From JBCBJZ01 sp038522635 (lineage in GTDB: Bacteria > Pseudomonadota > Alphaproteobacteria > Rhizobiales > Hyphomicrobiaceae), in contig JBCBJZ010000091.1 of the NCBI GenBank assembly GCA_038522635.1, forward strand, positions 1 through 15,235: a DNA stretch of 15,235 nucleotides, written 5' to 3'. Made by a program: the position numbers and the translations under genes. Below the pieces are notes generated by a model. The model was not told the origin of the DNA, ran no database searches, and worked only from the letters and a program-made list of their open reading frames with translations. Numbering within the stretch: position 1 is the stretch's first letter; each line of letters starts with the position of its first letter. Shown piece after piece: positions 1-6,839 of the stretch.

Positions 1-1492
1 CTTGAAACTCGCTTGGCTTTACCTTTTGCTTCGGTTCCATACGATTTAAGGCGGAGGGAATGGTGAGCGTTATTGTGGTGCCTTTTGGCGCGGCGCTCTT
101 CGCATTTATGGTTCCATCGATGTCGCGCAACAGGCGCTTCACGACCCAGATGCCCAATCCTCGGTGATCCTCCAACGGGAGCGCTCGTGTGTCGTGCGCG
201 TTGAGGTAGTCGGTCACGTCGCGCGGAAGACCGGGCCCCTCATCACGGACCGTGATGTGCAGATGTTCGTTCTCCAACTGCGCGCGGAACCGCACGGTCG
301 CCCCCTCGCAAGAGACGGTGCACGCGTTGAGCAGCAGGTTGAGCACGGCATCGCGGATAGGGTTCGCAGGTGCGGCGAAGTCATCTGCGAGGTCATTGAT
401 CCAGACGAGTTGAAGCCGCTTACGCCGGACCTCAGGTCTCACCAGCAGGGCAAGATCATCGAGTTCGGTGGCCGAGAGGAACCGTTCTTCATTGTCGTGG
501 CGGTACGTTGCGAGCGCTGAGCGCACCACGCCGCGCATGCCCTTCAGGCCGCGGCGCAACAGATCGATCGATGTGATGCGGACATCGGCCCGGTCGCCAT
601 GCTTCTTAATGGCGTCGACAGCATTCAACATCCCGCCGAGCGGATTGTTGATTTCGTGCGCCATTCCGGATGCCAGTCGGCCCAAGGACGCCAGTCGCTC
701 CTCTTCCGCCAGTTGCTTGAGCAAACGTTCGCGCTCCGCAACACTGGTCACAAGGGAATTGTATGAGCGAAAGAGTTGCCCAAATTCGCTATCTTCGCGG
801 CCCAAATGCGCATCCGGAATCTTACTGACGGCCCCTTCGGTTCCATCGAGCATATGTCCGGACAAGACGCCGATCGGACGCAACATGCGGCGGATCGCAA
901 GATAACCGAACCCAGCGAGTACGAGCGTCAGGAGTGCGTTTGTTAAAATCAGGGCTTTCAGGACATCCCAACGCTCAGCGACAAGGGCGGCAATGCTGAT
1001 TTGACCATGGATGGCACCGATCCGCCGTTCTTGATACACAAGCGTGCGGCGAAAGCGGGCGGTGCCTGCCGCATGATCAACAACTGTTTTAGTTTCTTCG
1101 GTGGTCGGTCTGCCAACATCGGGCGTGAAACTCGATTGCAATGGAAATTGCTTTGGAGCGCTTGACGCGATCACGCGATTGTTGGCATCGACGACCGTGG
1201 TCCACACGACGTTCAACCCTCTGTAGCGACTGCCAGCGCGTTTCAGAGCGTCATAGGTTTCCCAAACATCATCTCGAAGCACGTGAGGCAAAATGGATGA
1301 TGAGATGCCGTCCAGGTAAGCATTCGTCAGCTCGCTCAGGTGTCGGTTTTGCGTCGCATCCAGGCGCGACAAGACCCGGTCCGAAATGACGGTGCTGACC
1401 GTCAACATCAGGACGACGACCACGCAGGGCACACGGATGGAAAGCGGCCAGGTCCTCGGATCGTAACGCGTGTTCCCGGCTCGAGACCTCAT
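1..1492 (-). CDS. Sensor histidine kinase, membrane-bound, partial (C-terminus beyond left edge)
   Basis: The reverse strand reads open from the ATG at 1492 to the window edge for 497 codons, with no stop. Two hydrophobic segments (residues about 17-37 and 178-199) enclose a periplasmic domain of about 140 residues. A HAMP-like linker follows, then a HisKA helix with the H-box GMAHEINNP, whose phospho-acceptor is His279. The ATPase domain has an N-box (NAVLNLLLNA, 381-390), a G1 box (RDEGPGLP, 416-423) and a G2 box (GLGIWVVKRLL, 445-455). By family, it autophosphorylates on His and passes phosphate to a response regulator, which is not in view and may lie to the left. The ATG overlaps the TGA of the upstream binding-protein gene (ATGA), so the two are likely translationally coupled. 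Reading continues about 18 residues past the ATPase fold. That could be a short tail or the lead into a further domain. Confidence 0.93.
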   Translation of the reverse strand, partial: MRSRAGNTRYDPRTWPLSIRVPCVVVVLMLTVSTVISDRVLSRLDATQNRHLSELTNAYLDGISSSILPHVLRDDVWETYDALKRAGSRYRGLNVVWTTVVDANNRVIASSAPKQFPLQSSFTPDVGRPTTEETKTVVDHAAGTARFRRTLVYQERRIGAIHGQISIAALVAERWDVLKALILTNALLTLVLAGFGYLAIRRMLRPIGVLSGHMLDGTEGAVSKIPDAHLGREDSEFGQLFRSYNSLVTSVAERERLLKQLAEEERLASLGRLASGMAHEINNPLGGMLNAVDAIKKHGDRADVRITSIDLLRRGLKGMRGVVRSALATYRHDNEERFLSATELDDLALLVRPEVRRKRLQLVWINDLADDFAAPANPIRDAVLNLLLNACTVSCEGATVRFRAQLENEHLHITVRDEGPGLPRDVTDYLNAHDTRALPLEDHRGLGIWVVKRLLRDIDGTINAKSAAPKGTTITLTIPSALNRMEPKQKVKPSEFQ

Positions 1493-2364
1493 GATCTCAA
1501 GCTCCGGGCTTCGCGCACTTTGCGGGCGATCCCGTCGTAGATCGTAGGCGGCGCCGTGACGAAGCCGTCCAGCCGAAGCAAGCGCAGCACTTCGGCGCCG
1601 TCAGGGTCCGACTGCATGTTGAGCAAAGCGCGCTCGACGGCGCGTGCATCCTGTGACGATCTTGACCGCTTCAGACAGGCGACAGGAGGGAACCCCAGCC
1701 ATTCGGAACGCGCGATGATCTTGGTCCGCCGCGCCAACTCGGGCTCCAACTCCGCGATGACCTCCCACACATACCCATCGACACTGCCACTCTCGGCGAG
1801 ACCTGATGCGACGGCGCGCACCACGTTTCGATGGCTGTAGGTGAAAAACGCTTTGCGGAAGAACTCTTCCGGCCTTTGGCGCAGTTTGGCGAGCGCTGCG
1901 AGCGTGACCAGGTAGCCCGAATTACTATTGGGGTCGGAGAAAGCGTGCAGGTCATGCCGCAAGTCTGTCAGCTGTGCCGCCTTCCGATCAGCTGCGACGA
2001 TGAGATAGGACTGGTAAAGGGGCTTGCCGCGCCAAACCGGGACCGCCACGATCGACAACTGCTTGGCATAGCTCGTGTAGGGGTAGCCGCATATCCAGGC
2101 GGCCGTAAGCTGACCCGATATCAGAAGGGACGTGATTTCCTCGTACGTCTTGCGCTGGACGAGTTGAATGTCACGGCCGGTCTGCCGACCCAAGAAATCC
2201 TGAAGCTGTTTGAGCAGCGAAAGATCGTTATCCAGGAAAACCGGTGTCAGCCCAAATCGGATCGCGCTGCTGGCTTGCCCGCGCGCGCCAAGCCCAGAAC
2301 TCATTCCTAACGATAGTCCACCAACAACCGCTGCGCGGCGGCTGATGTGCCCGCGCGATTCCAT
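1489..2364 (-). CDS. PhnD-like periplasmic substrate-binding protein, probable sensor partner of the adjacent kinase
   Basis: A 291-residue protein of the phosphate/phosphite/phosphonate binding-protein type (PhnD-like). The N-terminus has a twin-arginine stretch (SRRAAVVGG, residues 8-16) and a hydrophobic core, so Tat export to the periplasm is likely, with cleavage near residue 31. Family-like segments follow: FGLTPVFLDND near residue 37, a QRKTYEEIT stretch near 70 and AAWICGYPY near 88. The frame is open to a TTG at 2376, but GGAGG lies five bases before the ATG at 2364, which is the preferred start. No permease or ATPase gene flanks it, and its stop overlaps the kinase start. This suggests that it presents a ligand to the kinase rather than feeding a transporter. 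The ligand cannot be read from the sequence; phosphonate is only the family name. Confidence 0.85.
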   Translation of the reverse strand: MESRGHISRRAAVVGGLSLGMSSGLGARGQASSAIRFGLTPVFLDNDLSLLKQLQDFLGRQTGRDIQLVQRKTYEEITSLLISGQLTAAWICGYPYTSYAKQLSIVAVPVWRGKPLYQSYLIVAADRKAAQLTDLRHDLHAFSDPNSNSGYLVTLAALAKLRQRPEEFFRKAFFTYSHRNVVRAVASGLAESGSVDGYVWEVIAELEPELARRTKIIARSEWLGFPPVACLKRSRSSQDARAVERALLNMQSDPDGAEVLRLLRLDGFVTAPPTIYDGIARKVREARSLRS

Positions 2365-2764
2365 GGGTTCCTCCAAGCTGCGGTCTTGTGCGCTGCCGCC
2401 GTCTTGTCCGTTTTCAGCTTAGCATGATCGCCGGCTTTGTCATGGCCGACTGAGCCTGCGTTGTCGGTCAATCGCGTCAGTTGCTGGCACCGCAAAGGCT
2501 GACACCGAAAGCCTGGACCTCTGAGATCTTTGAGCCCCGCGGCTGGCAAGCCGTCGAACGCGTCCGTGACCCTTTCGAGTTCGAGCCGGACCCGTGCCGC
2601 GACCATCTCAAAAATATCGGATGCCTTGCGGATTAATCGCCGGAAGTTCCACAAACGGCTCCGGACCGTTCGTCACCGCTCGCGGTGATTCAGGCCTGGA
2701 TTTGCAGCGCGAGAAGCCCGTGATAAAGCCTCACCAGTCGGAATGAACGCACGAGGTGGCACCC
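2365..2764. other. Divergent intergenic region without a convincing gene
   Basis: This 400-base stretch lies between the binding protein (minus) and the oxidoreductase (plus), so it should hold both promoters. I see no near-consensus -35/-10 pair on either strand. It contains one perfect 6-4-6 palindrome, listed separately. A minus-strand open frame of 115 codons from a TTG at 2654 runs through it into the binding-protein gene. It has no recognisable domain and no visible ribosome site, and I do not call it. Confidence 0.6.
2673..2688. promoter_or_regulatory. Palindrome TCACCG-N4-CGGTGA, possible operator
   Basis: A perfect inverted repeat with six-base arms and a four-base centre, about 77 bases before the oxidoreductase ATG and about 309 bases before the binding-protein ATG. 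Its position in a divergent spacer suits a dimeric regulator. It could equally be a short hairpin, and no regulator gene is adjacent to support it. Confidence 0.3.
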
Positions 2765-3970
2765 ATGGCTCGTTTTCCCACGCAGCCCGCCCATAACGCT
2801 TATGACGTAGTCATCATCGGCGGTGCCATGATGGGATCGTCGATCGCTTGGCATCTCAGCCATAATGACGCGTTTCAAGGGCGCATCCTGGTGGTGGAGC
2901 GCGACGCCAGCTTTGAATTCACCTCGACCGCACGGACCAACAGTTGTATTCGCCAGCAGTTCTCGAGCGAAATCAACATTCGCATTTCGCAGTACGGCGC
3001 CGAAGTCATCCGTAATTTCAAGGACATCATCGGCGAGAACGATGCGCCCGCTATCCCGTTTCAGACCTTCGGCTACATGTACCTCGCGGCTGATGAGGGC
3101 ATGGCGCAAATCCTCCGCGAAAGCCAAAGCATCCAAGCCGAGAACGGTGCAGGAACACGACTTCTCACGCCTGAACAAATCAAGACCGAATACCCCTTTT
3201 ACAACGTCGACGATATTCAACTGGGCAGTCACAACCCGATCGATGAGGGTTATTTCGACGGCGCGAGCATGTTTGACGCCTGGCAACGCTTTGCGCGCCA
3301 CGCCGGTGTTGAATATATCGAAGCGGAGGTGGCCAGCCTGCAGCGAAACGGCTCACGCATCGAGGCGGTCACGCTCGCCGACGGCACGCAGATCACGGCG
3401 GGGCAGGTCGTGAACGCCGCCGGCCCCCGCGCTTCGGGCATCGCGGCCATGGCCGACGTGGCGCTGCCTGTGGAACCGCGCCGGCGGTACACCTTCATTT
3501 TCGCGGCCGCAGAACCGCTGAAACAGGATTTACCGCTGACGATCGACCCGAGCGGCGTACATATGCGTTCAGACGGTGTGAATTACCTCGCGGGATGTCC
3601 GCCGTGGGAAGACCCGGCCGTCGATCCCAACGACTTTGAAATGGATCACACGCTTTGGGAAGACAAGGTTTGGCCGGCGCTTGCGGGTCGGGTGCCGGCG
3701 TTCGAGCGGATCAAATTGCTCAACACCTGGGTGGGCCACTACGCTTATAATACGCTGGATCAGAACGCGATTATCGGGCACCACCCGGATTGCGCCAATA
3801 TGGTGTTCGCCAACGGATTCTCCGGGCACGGTTTTCAACAAGCGGCCGCCGTTGGTCGAGGCGTCGGGGAACTGATCGCGGAAGGTGACTACCGGTCGCT
3901 TGATCTGTCGCCGTTGGGCTGCGAGCGCTTGATCAACAACACGCCGCTGCTTGAAAAGGCCGTCATTTAA
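2765..3970 (+). CDS. FAD-dependent oxidoreductase, DAO family
   Basis: A 401-residue protein of the D-amino-acid oxidase/glycine oxidase fold, which oxidises C-N bonds of amino acids or related amines using FAD. The N-terminus has the Rossmann strand YDVVIIGGAMMGSSIAWHL (13-31), with a GGAMMG form of the dinucleotide loop, and the ribose-binding acid follows at Glu45 (VVERD). The C-terminus has the family's closing FAD segment GFSGHGFQQAAAVGRGVGEL. The CIRQQFS stretch near residue 59 is like that of FOXRED1/sarcosine-oxidase-type members. No signal peptide is seen, so it is probably cytosolic. The frame is open from GTG 2756, but GAGG at 2753-2756 sits eight bases before ATG 2765, which is preferred. 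No second subunit, transporter or catabolic neighbour points to a substrate. Confidence 0.88.
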   Translation: MARFPTQPAHNAYDVVIIGGAMMGSSIAWHLSHNDAFQGRILVVERDASFEFTSTARTNSCIRQQFSSEINIRISQYGAEVIRNFKDIIGENDAPAIPFQTFGYMYLAADEGMAQILRESQSIQAENGAGTRLLTPEQIKTEYPFYNVDDIQLGSHNPIDEGYFDGASMFDAWQRFARHAGVEYIEAEVASLQRNGSRIEAVTLADGTQITAGQVVNAAGPRASGIAAMADVALPVEPRRRYTFIFAAAEPLKQDLPLTIDPSGVHMRSDGVNYLAGCPPWEDPAVDPNDFEMDHTLWEDKVWPALAGRVPAFERIKLLNTWVGHYAYNTLDQNAIIGHHPDCANMVFANGFSGHGFQQAAAVGRGVGELIAEGDYRSLDLSPLGCERLINNTPLLEKAVI

Positions 3971-4080
3971 CCACGCGGCGCGGACCACCCTGACCTTGAG
4001 AGACGCTGCTGCCGAAATAGCCTCTACGCGATTATTCGGTCTGCAAATAGAGATTTCCTTTGGCTGTTGTTAATCGTGAC

Positions 4081-4110
4081 TTGTCATTTTTATTGCCGAA
4101 TGTCTATAAA
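4081..4110 (+). promoter_or_regulatory. Sigma70-type promoter of the H-NS-like gene
   Basis: TTGTCA at 4081-4086 and TATAAA at 4105-4110 are separated by 18 bases. Each hexamer has a single mismatch to consensus, in an AT-rich patch of otherwise GC-rich DNA. Transcription would start near 4117 and give a leader of about 60 bases before the ATG at 4176. Confidence 0.65.
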
Positions 4111-4175
4111 GCTCGCAAACGCGCAGTTTTAGTCAAGCATCGCGTCAAGCGCGTGCGCCACAAAGGAACCCGGCA

Positions 4176-4505
4176 ATGTCGACCAAAGTCAAACTCGATA
4201 AGATGACCATTAAGCAATTGATGGACCTCCAAGCGCGAATCGAAGTCGCCATCAACAACCGCAAGGCGCAAGAGAAGGACGAATTGCGGGCAAAGATGAA
4301 AGAGATGGCCGCCAATTCCGGCTTCGACGTGCATGAGTTGTTCGGTGATCGCAAGGTGAACTCGCGCAAAGGGTCGAGCGTTCCGCCGAAGTATCGTAAC
4401 CCCGAAAATCACGCCGAAACGTGGTCGGGCCGCGGTCGTCAGCCGCGCTGGCTTGCCGGGCAGATCGCCAAAGGCAAAAAGCTCGAAAGCTTCCTGATCA
4501 AGTAA
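4176..4505 (+). CDS. H-NS/HvrA family nucleoid-associated protein
   Basis: A 109-residue protein with the two-part H-NS design. An N-terminal charged helix (about 6-48) should mediate oligomerisation. A linker with SRKGSSVPPKYRNPEN leads to the C-terminal DNA-binding motif WSGRGRQPRW (83-92), which matches the H-NS-family core that binds the minor groove of AT-rich DNA. The length is typical of the alphaproteobacterial HvrA/H-NS group, where members act as global or photosynthesis-linked regulators and as silencers of foreign DNA. AAAGGA lies eight bases before the ATG. The gene stands alone, with its own strong promoter upstream and a possible terminator downstream, so it is probably monocistronic. 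The targets are unknown. Confidence 0.9.
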   Translation: MSTKVKLDKMTIKQLMDLQARIEVAINNRKAQEKDELRAKMKEMAANSGFDVHELFGDRKVNSRKGSSVPPKYRNPENHAETWSGRGRQPRWLAGQIAKGKKLESFLIK

Positions 4506-4598
4506 GCGTGGCCCAGTGCCTCGCCTTGCCCTCTCTGGCCTTGCGGCTGCGTTTGACGCTGAACCGCGCACGGGAAAGCGGCGGTTGATCGCTGAACC

Positions 4599-4630
4599 GG
4601 GCCCGGTTGCCCAAAACCGGGTTCGCTTTT
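4599..4630 (+). terminator. Possible intrinsic terminator after the H-NS-like gene
   Basis: GGGCCCGGTT (4599-4608) can pair with AACCGGGTTC (4615-4624) over ten positions, two of them G-U, around a six-base loop. GCTTTT follows. The T run is short, so termination strength is uncertain. It lies about 95 bases past the stop. Confidence 0.4.
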
Positions 4631-4656
4631 GCATCTCACCTCAACGCTGAAAGTTA

Positions 4657-4685
4657 GGCCGTGGCGCACTTTGTCTGCCACGGCC
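4657..4685. repeat. Perfect 9-bp inverted repeat (hairpin)
   Basis: GGCCGTGGC at 4657-4665 is the exact reverse complement of GCCACGGCC at 4677-4685, with an 11-base loop. No T run follows on either strand, so it is a weak terminator candidate. It may instead be a transcript-stabilising hairpin. Confidence 0.6.
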
Positions 4686-4814
4686 TCAGAGCAACGGGCA
4701 TAGTGGGCCGCTCATCGTGCTGCCTCACCGCGCTCCCACAATCATCCACGATCCGCCACGCACCCAGCGCTTGGCGAGGTTGTGCCGCAACGCCCGCGGC
4801 GCTACGCCTGCGCC

Positions 4815-5984
4815 ATGAACGCGAAATCCCATAGCACCGCCGCAGGCAACATGGCCGCGCGCAACGCGCGACCGCCAGAGCCAGAGCCAGAGCCAAGCGC
4901 CCCGCAGCCTCCAACGCAGGCGAAAGCATTGCACGTGGGCGCCCCCGCACCTGATCGCGATCACGATCGAACCGCATATGCCACAGCAGCGGCGCACGAA
5001 GACCGCCTACAAGACCTTGCCAACGCGGTCCGGCGCGGTGAACGCCGCGCGCTCGCCCAGGCGCTGACGCAGTTGGAGAACGAACGTACGGCCGGCGCCC
5101 TCATCAAGGCGCTACGCCGCGGCGCTGACACGTCATCATCCACCACAGCCTCGCTGTCTCAAAGCAAGCGGACAAGCGCGGTCGTGATCGGTATCACCGG
5201 GCCACCGGGCGCAGGTAAGTCAACGCTCGTCAGCGCGCTCGCCCAATCGCTGACAACGGCCAATGACGCCCCCGTCGCGATCATCGCCGTCGATCCCTCC
5301 TCGCCGACCTCCCGCGGTGCCATCCTCGGCGACCGCCTGCGCATGGGTGCGCTCCACGACCACCCGCAGATTTTCACCCGCTCCCTCGCCAGCCGCGGCG
5401 CCCTCGGCGGCTTATCGCCCGCCGCCGTCCGCCTGATCGACGGGTTTGATGCCGCCGGTTACGGCCATATCATCTTGGAAACCGTCGGCACCGGGCAATC
5501 GGAGATCGATATCGCCGGCATTGCGGACGTCAAGGTTGTGATCGCCGCCCCCGGCATGGGCGATGAAATCCAGGCGATGAAGGCCGGCCTGCTCGAGATC
5601 GCGGACATTTTGGTGGTCAACAAGGCCGATCGCCCGGGCGCGGAGGATACAACGCGCCATCTGCGTACCGCGCTTGCGCTCAGCGTCACGCGACAGGCTG
5701 ACGTGCCCATCATCCCAACAAGCGCGCTCAACGGCACCGGGATCGTTGACCTGACCGCTGCGATCGACGCGGTGGCCGAAGTCGCCCGCGACCAGCCGAT
5801 GGCGACGCGCCGTGAAGCCCGCGCGCGCTACCTCATGGAGCGTGCCGCCAGCGATTGGATCGCCCGCGCGTTGCGGCCGCCCTGCGATGCTGCGGTGACG
5901 GCGATCATCCGCGCGCAAAGTGAAGGCGCGTTGACGCCGCTTGAAGCTGCCCGCGCCTTGTTGGCGCTTGAGGACCGCCCGTAA
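4815..5984 (+). CDS. meaB: MeaB/ArgK-type G3E GTPase, cobalamin-mutase chaperone
   Basis: A GTPase that protects and reloads adenosylcobalamin-dependent acyl-CoA mutases such as methylmalonyl-CoA mutase. Numbered from ATG 4815 (389 residues), it shows Walker A GPPGAGKST (129-137), the switch segment VDPSSPTSRGAILGDRLRM (159-177) with Asp160, RSLASRGALGG, the G3 variant ETVG (222-225) followed by GQSEID, and NKAD (269-272) for guanine recognition. The family core starts near residue 63 (DRLQDLANAVRRGERRALAQAL). Ahead of it is an unusual extension of about 60 residues with a PEPEPEP run. Start choice is uncertain: GTG 4782, ATG 4815 and ATG 4851 all lie in frame and none has a good ribosome site. 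No mutase gene is in the window, so its client is elsewhere. Confidence 0.92.
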   Translation: MNAKSHSTAAGNMAARNARPPEPEPEPSAPQPPTQAKALHVGAPAPDRDHDRTAYATAAAHEDRLQDLANAVRRGERRALAQALTQLENERTAGALIKALRRGADTSSSTTASLSQSKRTSAVVIGITGPPGAGKSTLVSALAQSLTTANDAPVAIIAVDPSSPTSRGAILGDRLRMGALHDHPQIFTRSLASRGALGGLSPAAVRLIDGFDAAGYGHIILETVGTGQSEIDIAGIADVKVVIAAPGMGDEIQAMKAGLLEIADILVVNKADRPGAEDTTRHLRTALALSVTRQADVPIIPTSALNGTGIVDLTAAIDAVAEVARDQPMATRREARARYLMERAASDWIARALRPPCDAAVTAIIRAQSEGALTPLEAARALLALEDRP

Positions 5985-5997
5985 TGGCGTGAAATGC

Positions 5998-6045
5998 CCC
6001 TTGCCTTCAGCGCAAGGGCGAGAGCGACGTCCCCTTCAGCAAGGG
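5998..6045. repeat. Two related small hairpins between convergent genes
   Basis: CCCTTG (5998-6003) pairs with CAAGGG (6013-6018), and CCCTT (6032-6036) pairs with AAGGG (6041-6045). The two units share CCTTCAGC..AAGGGCGA, so this is an imperfect tandem duplication. They fill the gap between the stops of meaB and the HAD gene and could help end transcription from both sides, though no T run follows. Confidence 0.5.
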
Positions 6046-6065
6046 CGAAAGTCACGTGCTGCCCG

Positions 6066-6815
6066 TCAGACGCTGACCGCTTCGGCCGGCCCGCACAAGG
6101 CATCCGCCAAAGCCGTCATGGTCTCCACCTGCAGATCAGGCTGCATCGGTGATTGGCCGAACGGCCGGTTGCGCCGGTTGATGAAGCAGGTGCGAAACCC
6201 ATGCGCCTTCGCGCCGATGCAGTCGAAGGCGTGGTTCGCCACGAACAAGATGCCGCTGCGCTCGATCTCCGGATGATCCAGACCGATCACATCCTCAGCG
6301 GTCTGATAGGTCATCGCGTGCGGCTTGAAGTAGCCCGCTTCCTGCACGGAGATCACATCGTCGAAGTCGATGTCGACCAGGTGCGCGCGCGCCACTTCCA
6401 ACATGTCGCGATCCCCGTTGGAGAGCACGAAAAGCTTGTAGCCCTCTTTGAGCCGCGCCATCGCGTCCACGACCTCGGGAAACGGATTGAGCGTTTCGAT
6501 CGCGCCGACGAGGGCGCGCACTTCATCCTGGTCGTGCGCGATGCCCGCACGCTCCATCACCTGCGAGACGGCGCGGTGACCGACCTGTCGATAGGGCGTG
6601 TGTCCGCGATCGCAGAGCGCATCGATCATCGAATCTTCAAAGTGTGTGCGCCGCCACCAGGTCACGAACTGGTTGGGATCGCCTTCCCACCCCTTGTCCT
6701 GCAGAAACGGCGTCGCGATCTCAACGAGGCCGCCCTGCATGTCGACCACCGTGCCGTAAAGGTCGAAGACGAGCGCGCGGGTTTCGCGCTGCAAAAGATC
6801 CGTGATGGTCGCCAT
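6066..6815 (-). CDS. HAD type II hydrolase (L-2-haloacid dehalogenase-like)
   Basis: A 249-residue haloacid dehalogenase superfamily enzyme of the type II cap class, annotated in relatives as (S)-2-haloacid dehalogenase. Motif I is FDLYGTVVD with nucleophile Asp18 and Thr22. Arg56 sits in the cap (WWRRTHFED), motif II is LSNGD (Ser132), and Lys164 and Tyr170 (KPHAMTY) keep the spacing of dehalogenase Lys151/Tyr157. Motif IV reads ANHAFD (193-198): Asp198 is kept, but the positions of dehalogenase Ser175 and Asn177 are Ala and His. The true substrate may therefore be a phosphorylated or other small acid rather than a halo-acid. It lies 24 bases after the MBL hydrolase stop, probably as the last gene of that operon. 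Confidence 0.85.
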   Translation of the reverse strand: MATITDLLQRETRALVFDLYGTVVDMQGGLVEIATPFLQDKGWEGDPNQFVTWWRRTHFEDSMIDALCDRGHTPYRQVGHRAVSQVMERAGIAHDQDEVRALVGAIETLNPFPEVVDAMARLKEGYKLFVLSNGDRDMLEVARAHLVDIDFDDVISVQEAGYFKPHAMTYQTAEDVIGLDHPEIERSGILFVANHAFDCIGAKAHGFRTCFINRRNRPFGQSPMQPDLQVETMTALADALCGPAEAVSV

Positions 6816-6839
6816 GCTTTATTACCCCATAAATCCCGC

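Larger units (their letters stand above)
4506..4814. other. Intergenic region between the H-NS-like gene and meaB
   Basis: About 309 bases without a gene. It holds the possible terminator at 4599-4630 and the perfect inverted repeat at 4657-4685. I see no good promoter for meaB. Minus-strand open frames across 4654-4997 are antisense to the meaB 5' end and lack recognisable content. Confidence 0.55.

Noticed and set aside
468..905. Plus-strand open frame of 145 codons
   Set aside because: It is antisense to the H-box region of the histidine kinase, which is unmistakable on the other strand.
2307..2654. Minus-strand open frame of 115 codons from a TTG, upstream of and overlapping the binding protein
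   Set aside because: It has no recognisable domain or visible ribosome site, and it overlaps a well-supported gene by about 58 bases. The good GGAGG before ATG 2364 indicates that the binding protein starts independently.
2690..3301. Minus-strand open frame of 203 codons
   Set aside because: It is antisense to the 5' half of the FAD oxidoreductase, with no family motifs.
4654..4997. Minus-strand open frames of 107 and 90 codons with LALALALA/LWLWLW runs
   Set aside because: The runs are the antisense of the PEPEPEP-coding repeat in meaB. There is no independent support for a membrane peptide.
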